NCBI RefSeq assembly: GCF_033842475.1
Contig: NZ_JAWXYB010000001.1
Span: 1 to 64,000, forward strand
Direction: 5' to 3'
Length of the DNA stretch: 64,000 nt
Origin: Acidiphilium acidophilum
Lineage (GTDB): Bacteria; Pseudomonadota; Alphaproteobacteria; Acetobacterales; Acetobacteraceae
In this document: positions 34,974-44,137 of the stretch, in pieces
Layout of the letters: every line of letters starts with the position of its first letter
How positions within the stretch are numbered: position 1 is the stretch's first letter
The notes under the pieces: generated by a model
The model's database searches: none
What the model was told of the DNA's origin: nothing
The model's input: the letters and a program-made list of their open reading frames with translations, nothing else
Program-made: the position numbers and the translations under genes

Positions 34974-35272
34974 GACGTTCTCCAGGGTTGTTGATATCCC
35001 AAAGACCACCACTGACCGCGAAATATTCCCTTCACGGTACAACACGAAAACGCTACCGGGCCATCGTCGCATTCACTCTGACACCAGATCGACCAAGTAT
35101 GTCCCGCTGGCCCAAATCAGGGCGACTTGAAGGGGCATTTCTCGACACAGACATATCAGACACGGACGCGGGTCGATGTTTTTGTTTTGTTCACTTTTGG
35201 CCCACCTGAGTGCACGTACGCGTCGCGCCGCTATATGAAGGACATACGTCCAGAGGTGACAGAAAGCGGATT

Positions 35273-37306
35273 ATGATTTCTCATTGGGTTCAGAGCGTGG
35301 TGGATTTTGCTCGGGCACATACGCTCTTGGCGTATGGTCTGGCCTTCCTCCTAACCGGCGCAGAAGCATTTCCAATTGTTGGGGCTCTTGTACCCGGCAC
35401 CGCCGTGATCATCGCATTGGGTGCTCTTGTACCTGCCGGCGCGTTGCGTTTCTGGCCGCTCGTGGCATTTGCGACCACTGGTGCTATTGCGGGCGATGGG
35501 TTCTCATACTGGCTCGGGCATCGCTACAAATTAGAGGCAGCCAACCACTGGCCGCTGAGGGGCCATCCGAGCCTGATTGAGCGTGGAGAAGCCTTTTTCC
35601 GCCGGTATGGCGGCAAAGCGATCCTGGTTGCCCGATTCACGCCAGGCGTTCGTGCCGTCGTTCCGCTTGTGGCCGGGATCACCGGAATGCCAGCGGTCCG
35701 ATTCTATACGCTGAACATCATATCAGCGGTTCTATGGGCGCCGGCTCACGTCGTAATGGGGGTATTGATCGGGGCCTCTCTGACAATTCTGGGAGCTGTC
35801 GCCGGACGACTCGAAGCTCTGATTGTCGGTTTCTTCGTCGTATTACTCCTCATCATATGGCTCACCCCACGCGCAATCGGTTGGCTTGTGCGGCTGATGA
35901 ATCATCTGAGAGGACCGGCGCTAACTTGGGCACGGTCACGCGATAGCTGGTTTCGGCGAAAAATTGTCTCACTGCTCGACCCGGATACCACTGAAATTCC
36001 CGGGCTTGTGGCCTTGGGTGGTGTCCTGATCGGCAGTACGTGGCTTTTTTTCGGCGTTATGCAGGACTTAATATCGGGTGACCCGTTAGTTCGGGCGGAT
36101 CGCTCGCTACTGCATCTGCTCTTATCGATGCATGTCGGTTGGGTGACCCAACTCGCTGCAGCGGTGACCGAAATCGGTAGCGGCACGGGCGCGCTTGCTG
36201 CTACGGGTGCAGCTCTGATCTGGCTAGGCAGGCGGAAGGCTTGGCGGGCAATGGTGTATACGGTGAGCACCATATTGGGCGCGGTCCTATTTTCAGCTGG
36301 TTTAAACCTCCTTCTGGGCCATTCGAAATCGTTGCTCCTGAACACAGGACAGCGAACATCAATCCTTCCGGGGATCCACTTGGCGGCGTTCGCCGCACTT
36401 TTGGGTTTTCTAACGATTGTGATGTGTCGCGAGTTAACAACGCGCTACCGCGTCCTCATCTCGATCATCACGATCACATTCCTGGTCGCATTGGCGTTTT
36501 CACGGCTCTATTTGGGGACTGAGTACCTCTCCATTACCTTGGAAAGTATCGCTTTTGGCGCCGCATGGGCGACGCTCCTGAGCATCGCATACCTCGCCCG
36601 CAAGGCGGAGGTCGTTCGTCCGGTTGGACTTGGTTGCACAACGGCCATCGTTTTTGTCGTGGTAGGTATGGTCAACATTCGCGTGTTCCACGATACCGAC
36701 ATGCGGCGTTTTTCCCTACAAACCCAGACACAAACGATGTCTCTGACACAGTGGCGGCACGGCGGCTGGACTCACTTGCCGCGGCGCAGACTGGCGTTGT
36801 TCGGTGAGTTCGACCAACCTTTTACGGTCCAATGGGTGGGTAGCACCGCAGCGATCCGATCGGAGCTGCATGCTCATGGCTGGACATTGGCACCGCAATG
36901 GACCTTCAAATCGATGCTGCAGTTTCTGGCGCCCCACGTGAATCTTGCTTTGCTTCCGGTGTTGCCTCGACTTGCCAGTGGCCGAACCGACGGACTCGTT
37001 ATGGTTCGGCCATCCGGCGCGGCGAGATCAGGGAACCGCATCGTACTTCGTCTCTGGCGGTCGAATATAGACATTTCGCAGCCCGATGGAAAAATCTCCT
37101 GGCTCTGGGATGGCACAATAGTCGTCGAGCACGTTCAACGGCTTTTTTCGACATTGAATACACCAGTCGATACGCACAACCTGAATAAACCTCTGCGCCA
37201 ACTTGCCTCAGCGATTCCGGAGAGTCTGATCGTTCGGCGCTCGTATACATCAACCACATGGCGATGGAACGGAGACACGCTGCTCGGATCGTCAAATCAT
37301 CACTAG
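35273..37306 (+). CDS. DedA-PAP2-LssY fusion membrane protein
   Basis: A 677-residue protein with three parts. Residues 1-200 are DedA/SNARE-associated (GALVPGTAVIIALGALVPAG, then YGGKAILVARFTPGVRAVVP). Residues 240-450 are a PAP2-like membrane domain (LLGHSKSLLL; AFSRLYLGTEYLSITLESIA). Residues 480-660 are a soluble LssY-type domain (WRHGGWTHLPRRRLALFGEF). DedA proteins flip lipids and PAP2 domains hydrolyse lipid phosphates, so membrane-lipid handling is likely. In the PAP2 part the second motif's His appears replaced by Tyr in SRLYLGTEY. ATG 35273 starts just before the first helix. Confidence 0.82.
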   Translation: MISHWVQSVVDFARAHTLLAYGLAFLLTGAEAFPIVGALVPGTAVIIALGALVPAGALRFWPLVAFATTGAIAGDGFSYWLGHRYKLEAANHWPLRGHPSLIERGEAFFRRYGGKAILVARFTPGVRAVVPLVAGITGMPAVRFYTLNIISAVLWAPAHVVMGVLIGASLTILGAVAGRLEALIVGFFVVLLLIIWLTPRAIGWLVRLMNHLRGPALTWARSRDSWFRRKIVSLLDPDTTEIPGLVALGGVLIGSTWLFFGVMQDLISGDPLVRADRSLLHLLLSMHVGWVTQLAAAVTEIGSGTGALAATGAALIWLGRRKAWRAMVYTVSTILGAVLFSAGLNLLLGHSKSLLLNTGQRTSILPGIHLAAFAALLGFLTIVMCRELTTRYRVLISIITITFLVALAFSRLYLGTEYLSITLESIAFGAAWATLLSIAYLARKAEVVRPVGLGCTTAIVFVVVGMVNIRVFHDTDMRRFSLQTQTQTMSLTQWRHGGWTHLPRRRLALFGEFDQPFTVQWVGSTAAIRSELHAHGWTLAPQWTFKSMLQFLAPHVNLALLPVLPRLASGRTDGLVMVRPSGAARSGNRIVLRLWRSNIDISQPDGKISWLWDGTIVVEHVQRLFSTLNTPVDTHNLNKPLRQLASAIPESLIVRRSYTSTTWRWNGDTLLGSSNHH

Positions 37307-37913
37307 CGAAGTGCATGGTGAACAATATCCGCCGAACCATGCTGAATCCGCCATTAACGACTTTGTCGGATCCGGAGATGCAGCTTTCCGTCGATGAAAG
37401 CTGTGCAACATGATGTCGCATTATCCACCGTTGCTAGCCACTTTGGTAAGGCCAAGGGTTTACGCGAAGGCGTGACTCAGACCCTGGTTCGACCCCTTGC
37501 TTTTTTGATACGGTCAGGATTAACCCATCAGTCACACAGCCTATGTCAAGTTCTTACTATGTCCTTTTTTTGTTCTCAAAGTTTACACTAGCGATCACGC
37601 TTCTGCAGCGGTTACCGCATCCTAATAGTTTCCTGATTTAATTGGGAAATAATGCGACGATCATGGCTCATGGTCGCAATTGACCGTGCCCGACGACTCC
37701 GAAGATAGCATAACCACACCCAACCAGCGCGACCGCAGCGCCAATCTGAACCAGTGGCGTGGCGATCTCCTGATCTTCAAGGAGAATGTTCTCCCGAAAG
37801 CCGGCGTCGCAACCTGACCGACAGGTTTAATTTTCCCGATTGCGTGATCGCTCAAAAAATCAGTTCGCACTGGCGATACGGTTTCGCACCGTGGTCTTCG
37901 AAGGGAGACCACC
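37307..37913. other. Intergenic region with a possible membrane-protein remnant on the minus strand
   Basis: No complete gene is supported. On the minus strand 37826-37671 reads as a 52-residue frame ending IATPLVQIGAAVALVGCGYA and IFGVVGHGQLRP then stop, which looks like the tail of a lost membrane protein. The end of the region carries the dotD ribosome-binding site in a partly self-complementary leader (GTGGTC and GACCAC, 37897-37911). Confidence 0.4.
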
Positions 37914-38435
37914 ATGCGCGTTTTTCACCATTCGGCTATCGCTTCGGGTCTGCTCGCGGCGGCCCTGCTTGCCGGTTGCGCGACCGGCTCGGTTCCGAAA
38001 GTCGCTTCGGATGTCGTGACACCCGGCATGCCGAACCTCCAGACGGCGCTCAACAATGCAATCTTGCGCACCGACCAGTCGGTCGATCAGCTCGATGGCG
38101 AACCGGTGATGACCCTGGCCTCGGCGCGATTGCCAGAGGCTCTGCCCGACGAACTCGAACAACGCATCCGCTGGAATTACGAGGGTAATCTCGGCCCCGC
38201 GGTCCACGCGCTCGGCAGGCTGATCAACTACCATGTGCTGATCCATCATCCGAAAGGTGTCGCCCCGGTTCTGGTCTCGGTTCACGCCGACCAGATCCCC
38301 GTCTCGACGGTGATCCGCACGCTCGGCATCGAGGCCGGGTCGCGTGCGACGGTCACCGTCATTCCCGCCGAACAGACGATCGACGTGCGGTATCCGCGAC
38401 CTGATGCGGTGGCCGCCGCGTCGGGCCAGCCGTGA
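37914..38435 (+). CDS. dotD: DotD/TraH outer-membrane lipoprotein
   Basis: A 173-residue protein with lipobox LLAGC (Cys near residue 22) and a C-terminal secretin-N-like domain (LGRLINYHVLIHHPKGVAPV, then ADQIPVSTVIRTLGIEAG) as in DotD. It helps place DotH in the outer-membrane ring. It is the first gene of the dotD-dotL operon. Confidence 0.88.
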   Translation: MRVFHHSAIASGLLAAALLAGCATGSVPKVASDVVTPGMPNLQTALNNAILRTDQSVDQLDGEPVMTLASARLPEALPDELEQRIRWNYEGNLGPAVHALGRLINYHVLIHHPKGVAPVLVSVHADQIPVSTVIRTLGIEAGSRATVTVIPAEQTIDVRYPRPDAVAAASGQP

Positions 38436-38445
38436 GGAGGGTGTC

Positions 38446-38655
38446 ATGGCGCGCAAATGTCGTCGGCTCCGGTCCCCCCGCCGCTCGTCACCCCGGCTCC
38501 GTCTGCCGGTTCGGATGATCCAGATCACCGATCCGATGAGTGATTTTCTGTCCGATCTCGTCTCCGGCGCGCGCCGGCGCGCGTTGCTTTTCCGTCTCGG
38601 CATCACCGACCCCTTGCCACCCGAATTGTTCAATTCCCGAGGAGACTATCGATGA
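38446..38655 (+). CDS. Small basic protein between dotD and dotC
   Basis: A 69-residue protein with a strongly basic start (MARKCRRLRSPRRSSPRLRL) and a helical end (SDFLSDLVSGARRRALLFRL). GAGGAGG lies six bases before the ATG, and the stop overlaps the dotC start. No family was recognised. Confidence 0.5.
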   Translation: MARKCRRLRSPRRSSPRLRLPVRMIQITDPMSDFLSDLVSGARRRALLFRLGITDPLPPELFNSRGDYR

Positions 38656-39620
38656 GTCGCGTTCTACCCATGGCCGTGCTGCCGGTCGCCCTGTTGCTGG
38701 CACCGGCGGCTTACGCAGCACAGGCGCTGTTCCCCCAGATCGGTATTTCGGACAGTCCCGGCGCGATCGCGCGGAGCCTGCACGATAACGCCAATCCGCT
38801 CAACAATCCGGTCGCCGGGGCGCGGATCAACGGCATCCTGACAGGAGGACAGGCTCCACCCTCTCTCAATGAACTCCAGGCACTCCGGCCACTGACGGGT
38901 AAGCACAAGGCGATCTCGCCGATGCGACGCGAGGCACTCCGGCAGAACGCGCTCAGCTACGGTGCTCAGGGCGGTCTGGCTGCGGAAAGCTATGCCATCA
39001 ATCTGATGTTGGTGAATTATCAGGCCGATCTCGATCGCACGTTCGATTTCGGGAAGCTGATGGTCAATGTGAGCAATGGGCAAACCCTGTTGCGTCCACC
39101 GATCGTCACCGAGGCGCAAATGGCCTTTGCGCTCGCGCCCGGTGGTCAGATCGCCAAGCAGACCGATCAGGTCTACGAGATCACCCAGCAGGCACAGCTT
39201 GCCTCCGCGCCGCCCAACTGGCGCACCTATCTGGTCCGAACCTGGGCGAAGCCGACACCCCCGCCGAGCGCGATCAGGCCGCGCACGCGACTGGAAGTCG
39301 AATACTGGCACAAATGGGTGGCCGAAGGCTGGGCGCTGGGCGAGGCCCAGGGTGCCCAGATCTTCCTCGACGATCTGAGCCGTCTCGAGAACAATTATAT
39401 CGGGATGGTCCGCTACCAGGTGCTCCTGCGCGCCGGCCTCGTGGAATCCCCCGATCTGGTCTTTCATCACGAGGCGGTCTCCGGTGGGCGCAACCGCATG
39501 CTGATCGGCAACGACGTCATCCGGATCACCAATCAGCCGGGCCTCGATCCCAACGCCGCGAACTGGCGTTCGGTCGATGTCCCGCGTGGCGGGCCGATCG
39601 GCCAGCCACCTTCACGCTGA
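38652..39620 (+). CDS. dotC: DotC/TraI outer-membrane complex protein
   Basis: A 322-residue protein with a signal peptide (MSRVLPMAVLPVALLLAPAA, cleavage near AYA) and the DotC domain (ALRQNALSYGAQGGLAAESY; TWAKPTPPPSAIRPRTRLEV; YWHKWVAEGWALGEAQGAQI). Legionella DotC is a lipoprotein, but this one contains no cysteine, so it cannot be lipidated in that way. The ATG overlaps the previous stop. Confidence 0.88.
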   Translation: MSRVLPMAVLPVALLLAPAAYAAQALFPQIGISDSPGAIARSLHDNANPLNNPVAGARINGILTGGQAPPSLNELQALRPLTGKHKAISPMRREALRQNALSYGAQGGLAAESYAINLMLVNYQADLDRTFDFGKLMVNVSNGQTLLRPPIVTEAQMAFALAPGGQIAKQTDQVYEITQQAQLASAPPNWRTYLVRTWAKPTPPPSAIRPRTRLEVEYWHKWVAEGWALGEAQGAQIFLDDLSRLENNYIGMVRYQVLLRAGLVESPDLVFHHEAVSGGRNRMLIGNDVIRITNQPGLDPNAANWRSVDVPRGGPIGQPPSR

Positions 39621-39633
39621 GGGGGGTGTGCTC

Positions 39634-40848
39634 ATGGTCAGCAGAGGTCCAGACAATCGTCCGATTGATGACTATCGGAAATTCCACCGCCCCATCCTGA
39701 TCGATCCGTCCGACAATTTCGATCGACCTGTTGCGGTGCAGGAGTTTCTCCGCCGTGCCGTGCAGGAAGGTGTCAGCGAATTGTTCTTCGGCGATCAGCG
39801 ACCGGTCGTCGCGAAGATCGACTGGGAATTTTGCACGACGACGCACCACCTGCTCACCCCCCACGATCTGAAGGGTCTCCGGAAATTCCTGTTTGGCGAT
39901 CACACCCAACCCGCCAGCCCCCATCGGCACTGGCATAAGATCGGCCGGGTGCATCTGAAGGACAGGGAATATCTGCGCTATGAGGTCACCGAGACCGAGA
40001 TCCATGACGCATCGGAACTCCGCGGCCATGAGATCGTCCTGCGTCTCCTGCCCAATGTTCTGCCTGACATTCATTTCTATGAACTCGATCGAGAACTGTG
40101 GGATCATCTGCCGCGGAGTGGTCTTGTGCTGGTCAGCGGCGGCATCGACAGCGACGCGACGGGCCTGATCGCAGCCCTTGTCCGTTGGGTTGTGGAAGAC
40201 CGCAGCGTCGAGCACCGAGCCGTCATCTACGGGTTGACGGATTATTCGTTCACCCAGGAAATCCGGCCGATCGAATGGGAAAAATCCTCGATCCTGCAGA
40301 TCGAGACACCGCCAGGCGAACCTCTGAACCGGGCGATGGTGCAGGCGACTTCGATTGGCGCGGACGTTGTGGCGATCGGTGCATGCCGTGATCCCGCGAC
40401 GATGGAAATCGCGCTGGCGCTCGCGGCGGAGGGCAAGCGGGTGTTCGTGGGCGTCAACGCCAGTGGCGTGATGAATACAGTGGCGCGGGTTCTGGCGCTG
40501 CTGAGCCGGGGGCAGGGGGAGGATTACGCCCCTGGCCTACCTGAACTCGCGCTGAAGCTGCGCACGATCATTTCGCAGAAGATGGTCCGCAACCAGCAGG
40601 GATCGATCTCGGCGCTTCAGGAATACCAGATCGTTGGTCCTACGCTCCGCGAAGCCCTGCTTCAGACTGCGCCAAGCGGCTGGTTGCTGCCTTTCCTGAA
40701 GAGTTTCGAGGAGGAAGGCGAGAGTTTTGCGGCCTGCGCCAGCGTTGCTCGCAACGCCGGTGTGATCAGCCCGGAGGTGTTTCGTCGCGTCGTCGCCGAA
40801 ACAACCGCGCCCATCATTCCCCGTCGTCCCCGGAAATCGAAGCCATGA
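39634..40848 (+). CDS. DotB-like protein lacking all ATPase motifs
   Basis: A 404-residue protein aligned end to end with the DotB encoded downstream, but degenerate at each catalytic site. Where DotB has GGTENGKST, this reads GGIDSDATG (residues 169-177). GEIRD becomes GACRD (249-253), and TMHAGS becomes VNASGV. The P-loop Lys, the Walker B Glu and the His box are therefore all absent. Flanking residues and length are conserved, so the fold is probably kept. GAGGGGGG precedes ATG 39634. It may be a structural partner of DotB in a mixed ring. Confidence 0.8.
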   Translation: MVSRGPDNRPIDDYRKFHRPILIDPSDNFDRPVAVQEFLRRAVQEGVSELFFGDQRPVVAKIDWEFCTTTHHLLTPHDLKGLRKFLFGDHTQPASPHRHWHKIGRVHLKDREYLRYEVTETEIHDASELRGHEIVLRLLPNVLPDIHFYELDRELWDHLPRSGLVLVSGGIDSDATGLIAALVRWVVEDRSVEHRAVIYGLTDYSFTQEIRPIEWEKSSILQIETPPGEPLNRAMVQATSIGADVVAIGACRDPATMEIALALAAEGKRVFVGVNASGVMNTVARVLALLSRGQGEDYAPGLPELALKLRTIISQKMVRNQQGSISALQEYQIVGPTLREALLQTAPSGWLLPFLKSFEEEGESFAACASVARNAGVISPEVFRRVVAETTAPIIPRRPRKSKP

Positions 40849-40936
40849 GAGGAATCCTGATCTCATCGATTTTGCATCACCGCCTCGACTCGCTCCCGAT
40901 CCAGGTGGTCGGCGTACTCATACAAGGATATCCACA

Positions 40937-41617
40937 ATGAAAACCCATGATACGGCATCCTGCCCGCCATCCTCTGTTCAAGAGTTGCGGTCCTCGCCCC
41001 TGAGCGATCACGCGAGACTCGCGTTGGCGACACTTGCGACACAAGCCTCGCCCGCGGATCGTCCGGGTGACTGGTGTGACCGAGGTATCATCGCCCGGTT
41101 CGGGAGCGATGCTGTCAGCGAACTGGTTGATGCCGGTCTCGTCCAGCGTGGCGGTGTCCCCGATCCGCTCCCCGCCGAAATCGAGACTTCCTGCCGGGCG
41201 ACTATGGTGCGGCATTACGAGATCTGTGCTCGGGAGGAGGGCTTCGGCAGGCCGCTTTATCCGGCTGGTGGAGATATCGTTCTGGTGACACGGGCAGGTT
41301 GGGCAACCTTGGCGCTGTTGGGAGATGAACAGCCGCTGGATGATCCGGCCAGGCTTATGGAAGCGCCGGCGTCCGGCGCGGATCAACATGCGGACAAGAA
41401 CGCGGACGATGCGGCGCTCAATGATTATCGGTCCTGCCTGTCCTCCCCTTGGGACAAGAGTGCCGGTCCTCCCGTTGACTTAAACTATGCCGAACCGGGG
41501 CATGGGAGGGGATTTCTTGCGCCGGATGATCCTCTTCAACATCGCTACATCCTGGGGTCCACCGCAGAGGCAGGCCGCCTCATCGGAACCATCGCCAAGG
41601 GGGATCGTCATGGTTGA
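40937..41617 (+). CDS. Unknown protein between the two DotB-type genes
   Basis: A 226-residue protein. Residues 20-130 look like a winged-helix-type fold (ARLALATLATQASPADRPGD; IIARFGSDAVSELVDAGLVQ), and the C-terminal third is acidic and low in complexity. AAGGA lies nine bases before the ATG. The gene overlaps dotB by eight bases, so it is co-translated with it. No family was recognised. Confidence 0.55.
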   Translation: MKTHDTASCPPSSVQELRSSPLSDHARLALATLATQASPADRPGDWCDRGIIARFGSDAVSELVDAGLVQRGGVPDPLPAEIETSCRATMVRHYEICAREEGFGRPLYPAGGDIVLVTRAGWATLALLGDEQPLDDPARLMEAPASGADQHADKNADDAALNDYRSCLSSPWDKSAGPPVDLNYAEPGHGRGFLAPDDPLQHRYILGSTAEAGRLIGTIAKGDRHG

Positions 41618-42815
41618 ACCCAACCGTCACGAGCTTCGGATCGTTCCTGCTTCCGAAGCCCCGCCAGATGCCCTCTCGGTGAAGCACGCGCTTGACACGG
41701 ATCTCGTATTCGAGCCGATGCCACCGCGGATGTACGAGGCGGACTGGAACCGCTTCATGGTCTGGGCGGCCGATCGCAACGTCTCGGATATCAGGTTGCA
41801 ACCTTTCGCGCCGGCGTTCGTCCAGCGCTACGGTCGGTTGCGGCCGGCAACCCCGCGCGATCTCACCATCCCCGAGGTCGAAACCGCCACCAACCTGTTT
41901 TACGGCGCGGATGGCATGGCCCGGCTCAAACAGGGCATGGATTTCGACGTCAGCTTCAAGGCGCGACCAGAGCGGAATCGTTCGATCCGGTTTCGGGTCA
42001 ATGCGACCGGTTGCGAGACCCATGGTGTCGTCACGGTCTCGATCGTCGCCCGCGTCCTGCCCGAACGGGCACCCGACCTGTCCAGCCTCGCCCTCGAACC
42101 CGAAATCCTCGCCGCTTATCGGGTCAGCAAAGGGGTGGTTATCGTCAGCGGCGGCACCGAGAACGGTAAATCGACCCTGTTGGCCGCAATGATCCGCGCC
42201 ATGCTGCTCGACCTCAACGCCGATCTCTCGATCCTCGAATACGCCTCGCCGATCGAGTTCGTCTATGACGATGTGCGCGGTGCGTCCGCATTGATCAGCC
42301 CGGCCGAAATCCCGCGCGACGTCCCCAGTTTTGCCGCGGGCGCCCGCAACGCCAAGCGGCGCAACCCCAAGGTCGCCGTGCTCGGCGAGATCCGTGATGC
42401 CGAAACCATGGTGGTGATGTCACAGATGGCGATCTCGGGCACCGCGATCTACGGCACCATGCACGCGGGGTCGGTCGAGGAAACCACCCAGATCGCGGTC
42501 AGCCTGTGCCCGGTCAATGAACGCAATGCGGTCGCCGTCCAGCTGGGTCAGTCGCTGCGGTTGATCATCAATCAACGTCTGGTTCCCTCGGTGGATGGCA
42601 AACGCACCGCGTTGCGGGAGTTCCTCGTCTTCGACAAGCCCCTGAACCATCGGCTGGTCAGCGCCTCGCCCGATGACTGGCCGCTGATTTGCCGCGAAGC
42701 GCTGCGAACCCAGGGGCAGAGTTTCTCGGTCGCAACCGACCGCGCGCTCGCCCAGGGGCGTATCTCCGAAGAAACCGCGTTTTATTTCAAAAAGGAGTTT
42801 GGTGATGTGGCGTGA
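41610..42815 (+). CDS. dotB: DotB/TraJ hexameric ATPase (PilT/VirB11 superfamily)
   Basis: A 401-residue protein with Walker A GGTENGKSTL (residues 181-190), an Asp box near LSILEYASPIEF, Walker B NPKVAVLGEIRD (252-263) and His box TMHAGS (283-288). DotB powers assembly or transport in the type IVB system. ATG 41610 follows GGGGGAT. Its stop overlaps icmT. The paired degenerate paralogue lies 0.8 kb upstream. Confidence 0.92.
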   Translation: MVEPNRHELRIVPASEAPPDALSVKHALDTDLVFEPMPPRMYEADWNRFMVWAADRNVSDIRLQPFAPAFVQRYGRLRPATPRDLTIPEVETATNLFYGADGMARLKQGMDFDVSFKARPERNRSIRFRVNATGCETHGVVTVSIVARVLPERAPDLSSLALEPEILAAYRVSKGVVIVSGGTENGKSTLLAAMIRAMLLDLNADLSILEYASPIEFVYDDVRGASALISPAEIPRDVPSFAAGARNAKRRNPKVAVLGEIRDAETMVVMSQMAISGTAIYGTMHAGSVEETTQIAVSLCPVNERNAVAVQLGQSLRLIINQRLVPSVDGKRTALREFLVFDKPLNHRLVSASPDDWPLICREALRTQGQSFSVATDRALAQGRISEETAFYFKKEFGDVA

Positions 42816-43053
42816 CACGATGAAGCCGCTGCGGCTGTTCATTATCGATGCCTGGGCCTTGGTCCCCGCCCTGATCTTCCTGCTCTACTGGTCATTCACC
42901 ACGCTGGTGATCGCGCTGGTCGGCATCATCTTCTTCGGCGTGATCGGCTGGTTCGGGGTCAATATCGTCGCGACCATGCGGATCCTGCGACGCTGGCTGG
43001 TCGGGCCGCTGCGTCCGGCGGTTCCGCGCGACCGCAAACGGCGTTTCGTGTGA
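42805..43053 (+). CDS. icmT: IcmT/TraK small membrane protein
   Basis: An 82-residue protein starting MWRDTMKPLRLFIIDAWALV, a very typical IcmT N-terminus, with two membrane helices and an arginine-rich tail (GPLRPAVPRDRKRRF). AAAGGAG lies eight bases before ATG 42805. Overlaps dotB and touches the next gene. Confidence 0.88.
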   Translation: MWRDTMKPLRLFIIDAWALVPALIFLLYWSFTTLVIALVGIIFFGVIGWFGVNIVATMRILRRWLVGPLRPAVPRDRKRRFV

Positions 43054-43067
43054 GCGGGGAGGTCGCC

Positions 43068-43565
43068 ATGAAATCTCCACCCCCATCCGAAACCCTCACC
43101 GTCGTGGCTGGTTCCGGGCAGGCCCGATCTGCGATCGCCCTCCTGAGCACAGCGTTTTCCCGGTTGTTCGTCATGGGCCGGCGACCGGTCCTGCTGCGCG
43201 ATCTCGACAGTTGGCAACCGACCGTAATCTCGCCGTTCCTCGCCTCTCACGCCAAAGGCCTTCTGCCGCTGTTCGTGCTGGCCGGGAATGCGGTGTGGGC
43301 CGATCTCGGGGAAACACCGTTCCCGGTCCGGATGCAGGATTGCCGGCGTGCGCTGGCGGGCATCGAACTGGTCTCGATCGTCGCGCCGGACGGTAATCTG
43401 ACGCCGTTGATGCTTGCGATGATGGAAGCGATCAGCCAGGTGGCCGATCAGACCGGCATTCTCGTCAATGACCTCGGCCCGTTGATCGAGCGCGCCCCCG
43501 GCGCGGAATTGGATGGTGCCACACTCGCGATGGTGCCGCAGCCCAAACCGGCGCTCGCGTCATGA
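43068..43565 (+). CDS. Transfer-operon protein of unknown function (position of TraL)
   Basis: A 165-residue alpha/beta protein starting MKSPPPSETLTVVAGSGQAR. GGGGAGG precedes ATG 43068. Hydrophobic strands alternate with helices (GLLPLFVLAGNAVWADLGET; IELVSIVAPDGNLTPLMLAM). In IncI plasmids traL follows traK (icmT), so it may be the positional equivalent. No sequence family was recognised. Confidence 0.5.
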   Translation: MKSPPPSETLTVVAGSGQARSAIALLSTAFSRLFVMGRRPVLLRDLDSWQPTVISPFLASHAKGLLPLFVLAGNAVWADLGETPFPVRMQDCRRALAGIELVSIVAPDGNLTPLMLAMMEAISQVADQTGILVNDLGPLIERAPGAELDGATLAMVPQPKPALAS

Positions 43566-44137
43566 GCAGGCGGGGCGCGTTCAGCAGCGCGGTCGGCGTG
43601 CTGATGGGATTGAGCGCCATCTCGTCCGTCCCGCAAGCATGGGCAGGGCCTTATCACGACGCGACCCGGCCGGTGCCGATCGCTGCGACACCGCAGGCCG
43701 CGGATCATACGATCAGATCCTGCATCGACGCCGCGGCAGGTTTGTATCATCTGCCGCCCGCCCTGTTCATGATCCTCCTTCATGTCGAAGGAGGGCGTCC
43801 GGGTTTCGTCAGCTTCAATACCAACGGCACCGTCGATATCGGCCCGATGCAGATCAACCAGATCTGGTTGCCGACACTGGCGCGTCACTGGCATGCAACG
43901 ACACGGGCGACCTTCCGGGCGATCCGGGATAATTTCTGCGCCAATGTCGCGGCGGGTGGCTGGATCCTGGCACGCTCGATCCACGATGCCGATGGCCATC
44001 TCTGGCAGGGGGTGGCGTATTACCATTCCCGCACCCCGCGCTATCAATCGGCCTACCTGCGGGCCGTCCTGCGCGAGGTTGAGCGACTCGAAGCCGAAGT
44101 CGGTCACGCCCCCTCGTCACCGGGGCACCGATCATGA
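43562..44137 (+). CDS. Lytic transglycosylase of the transfer system (VirB1-like)
   Basis: A 191-residue exported protein with a signal peptide ending QAWA, then an SLT fold: catalytic Glu in ILLHVEGGRPG, the DIGPMQIN motif, and the WQGVAYYHSRTPRYQSAYLR end. It cuts peptidoglycan to let the transfer channel cross the wall. Overlaps both neighbours by four bases. Confidence 0.88.
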   Translation: MSRRGAFSSAVGVLMGLSAISSVPQAWAGPYHDATRPVPIAATPQAADHTIRSCIDAAAGLYHLPPALFMILLHVEGGRPGFVSFNTNGTVDIGPMQINQIWLPTLARHWHATTRATFRAIRDNFCANVAAGGWILARSIHDADGHLWQGVAYYHSRTPRYQSAYLRAVLREVERLEAEVGHAPSSPGHRS

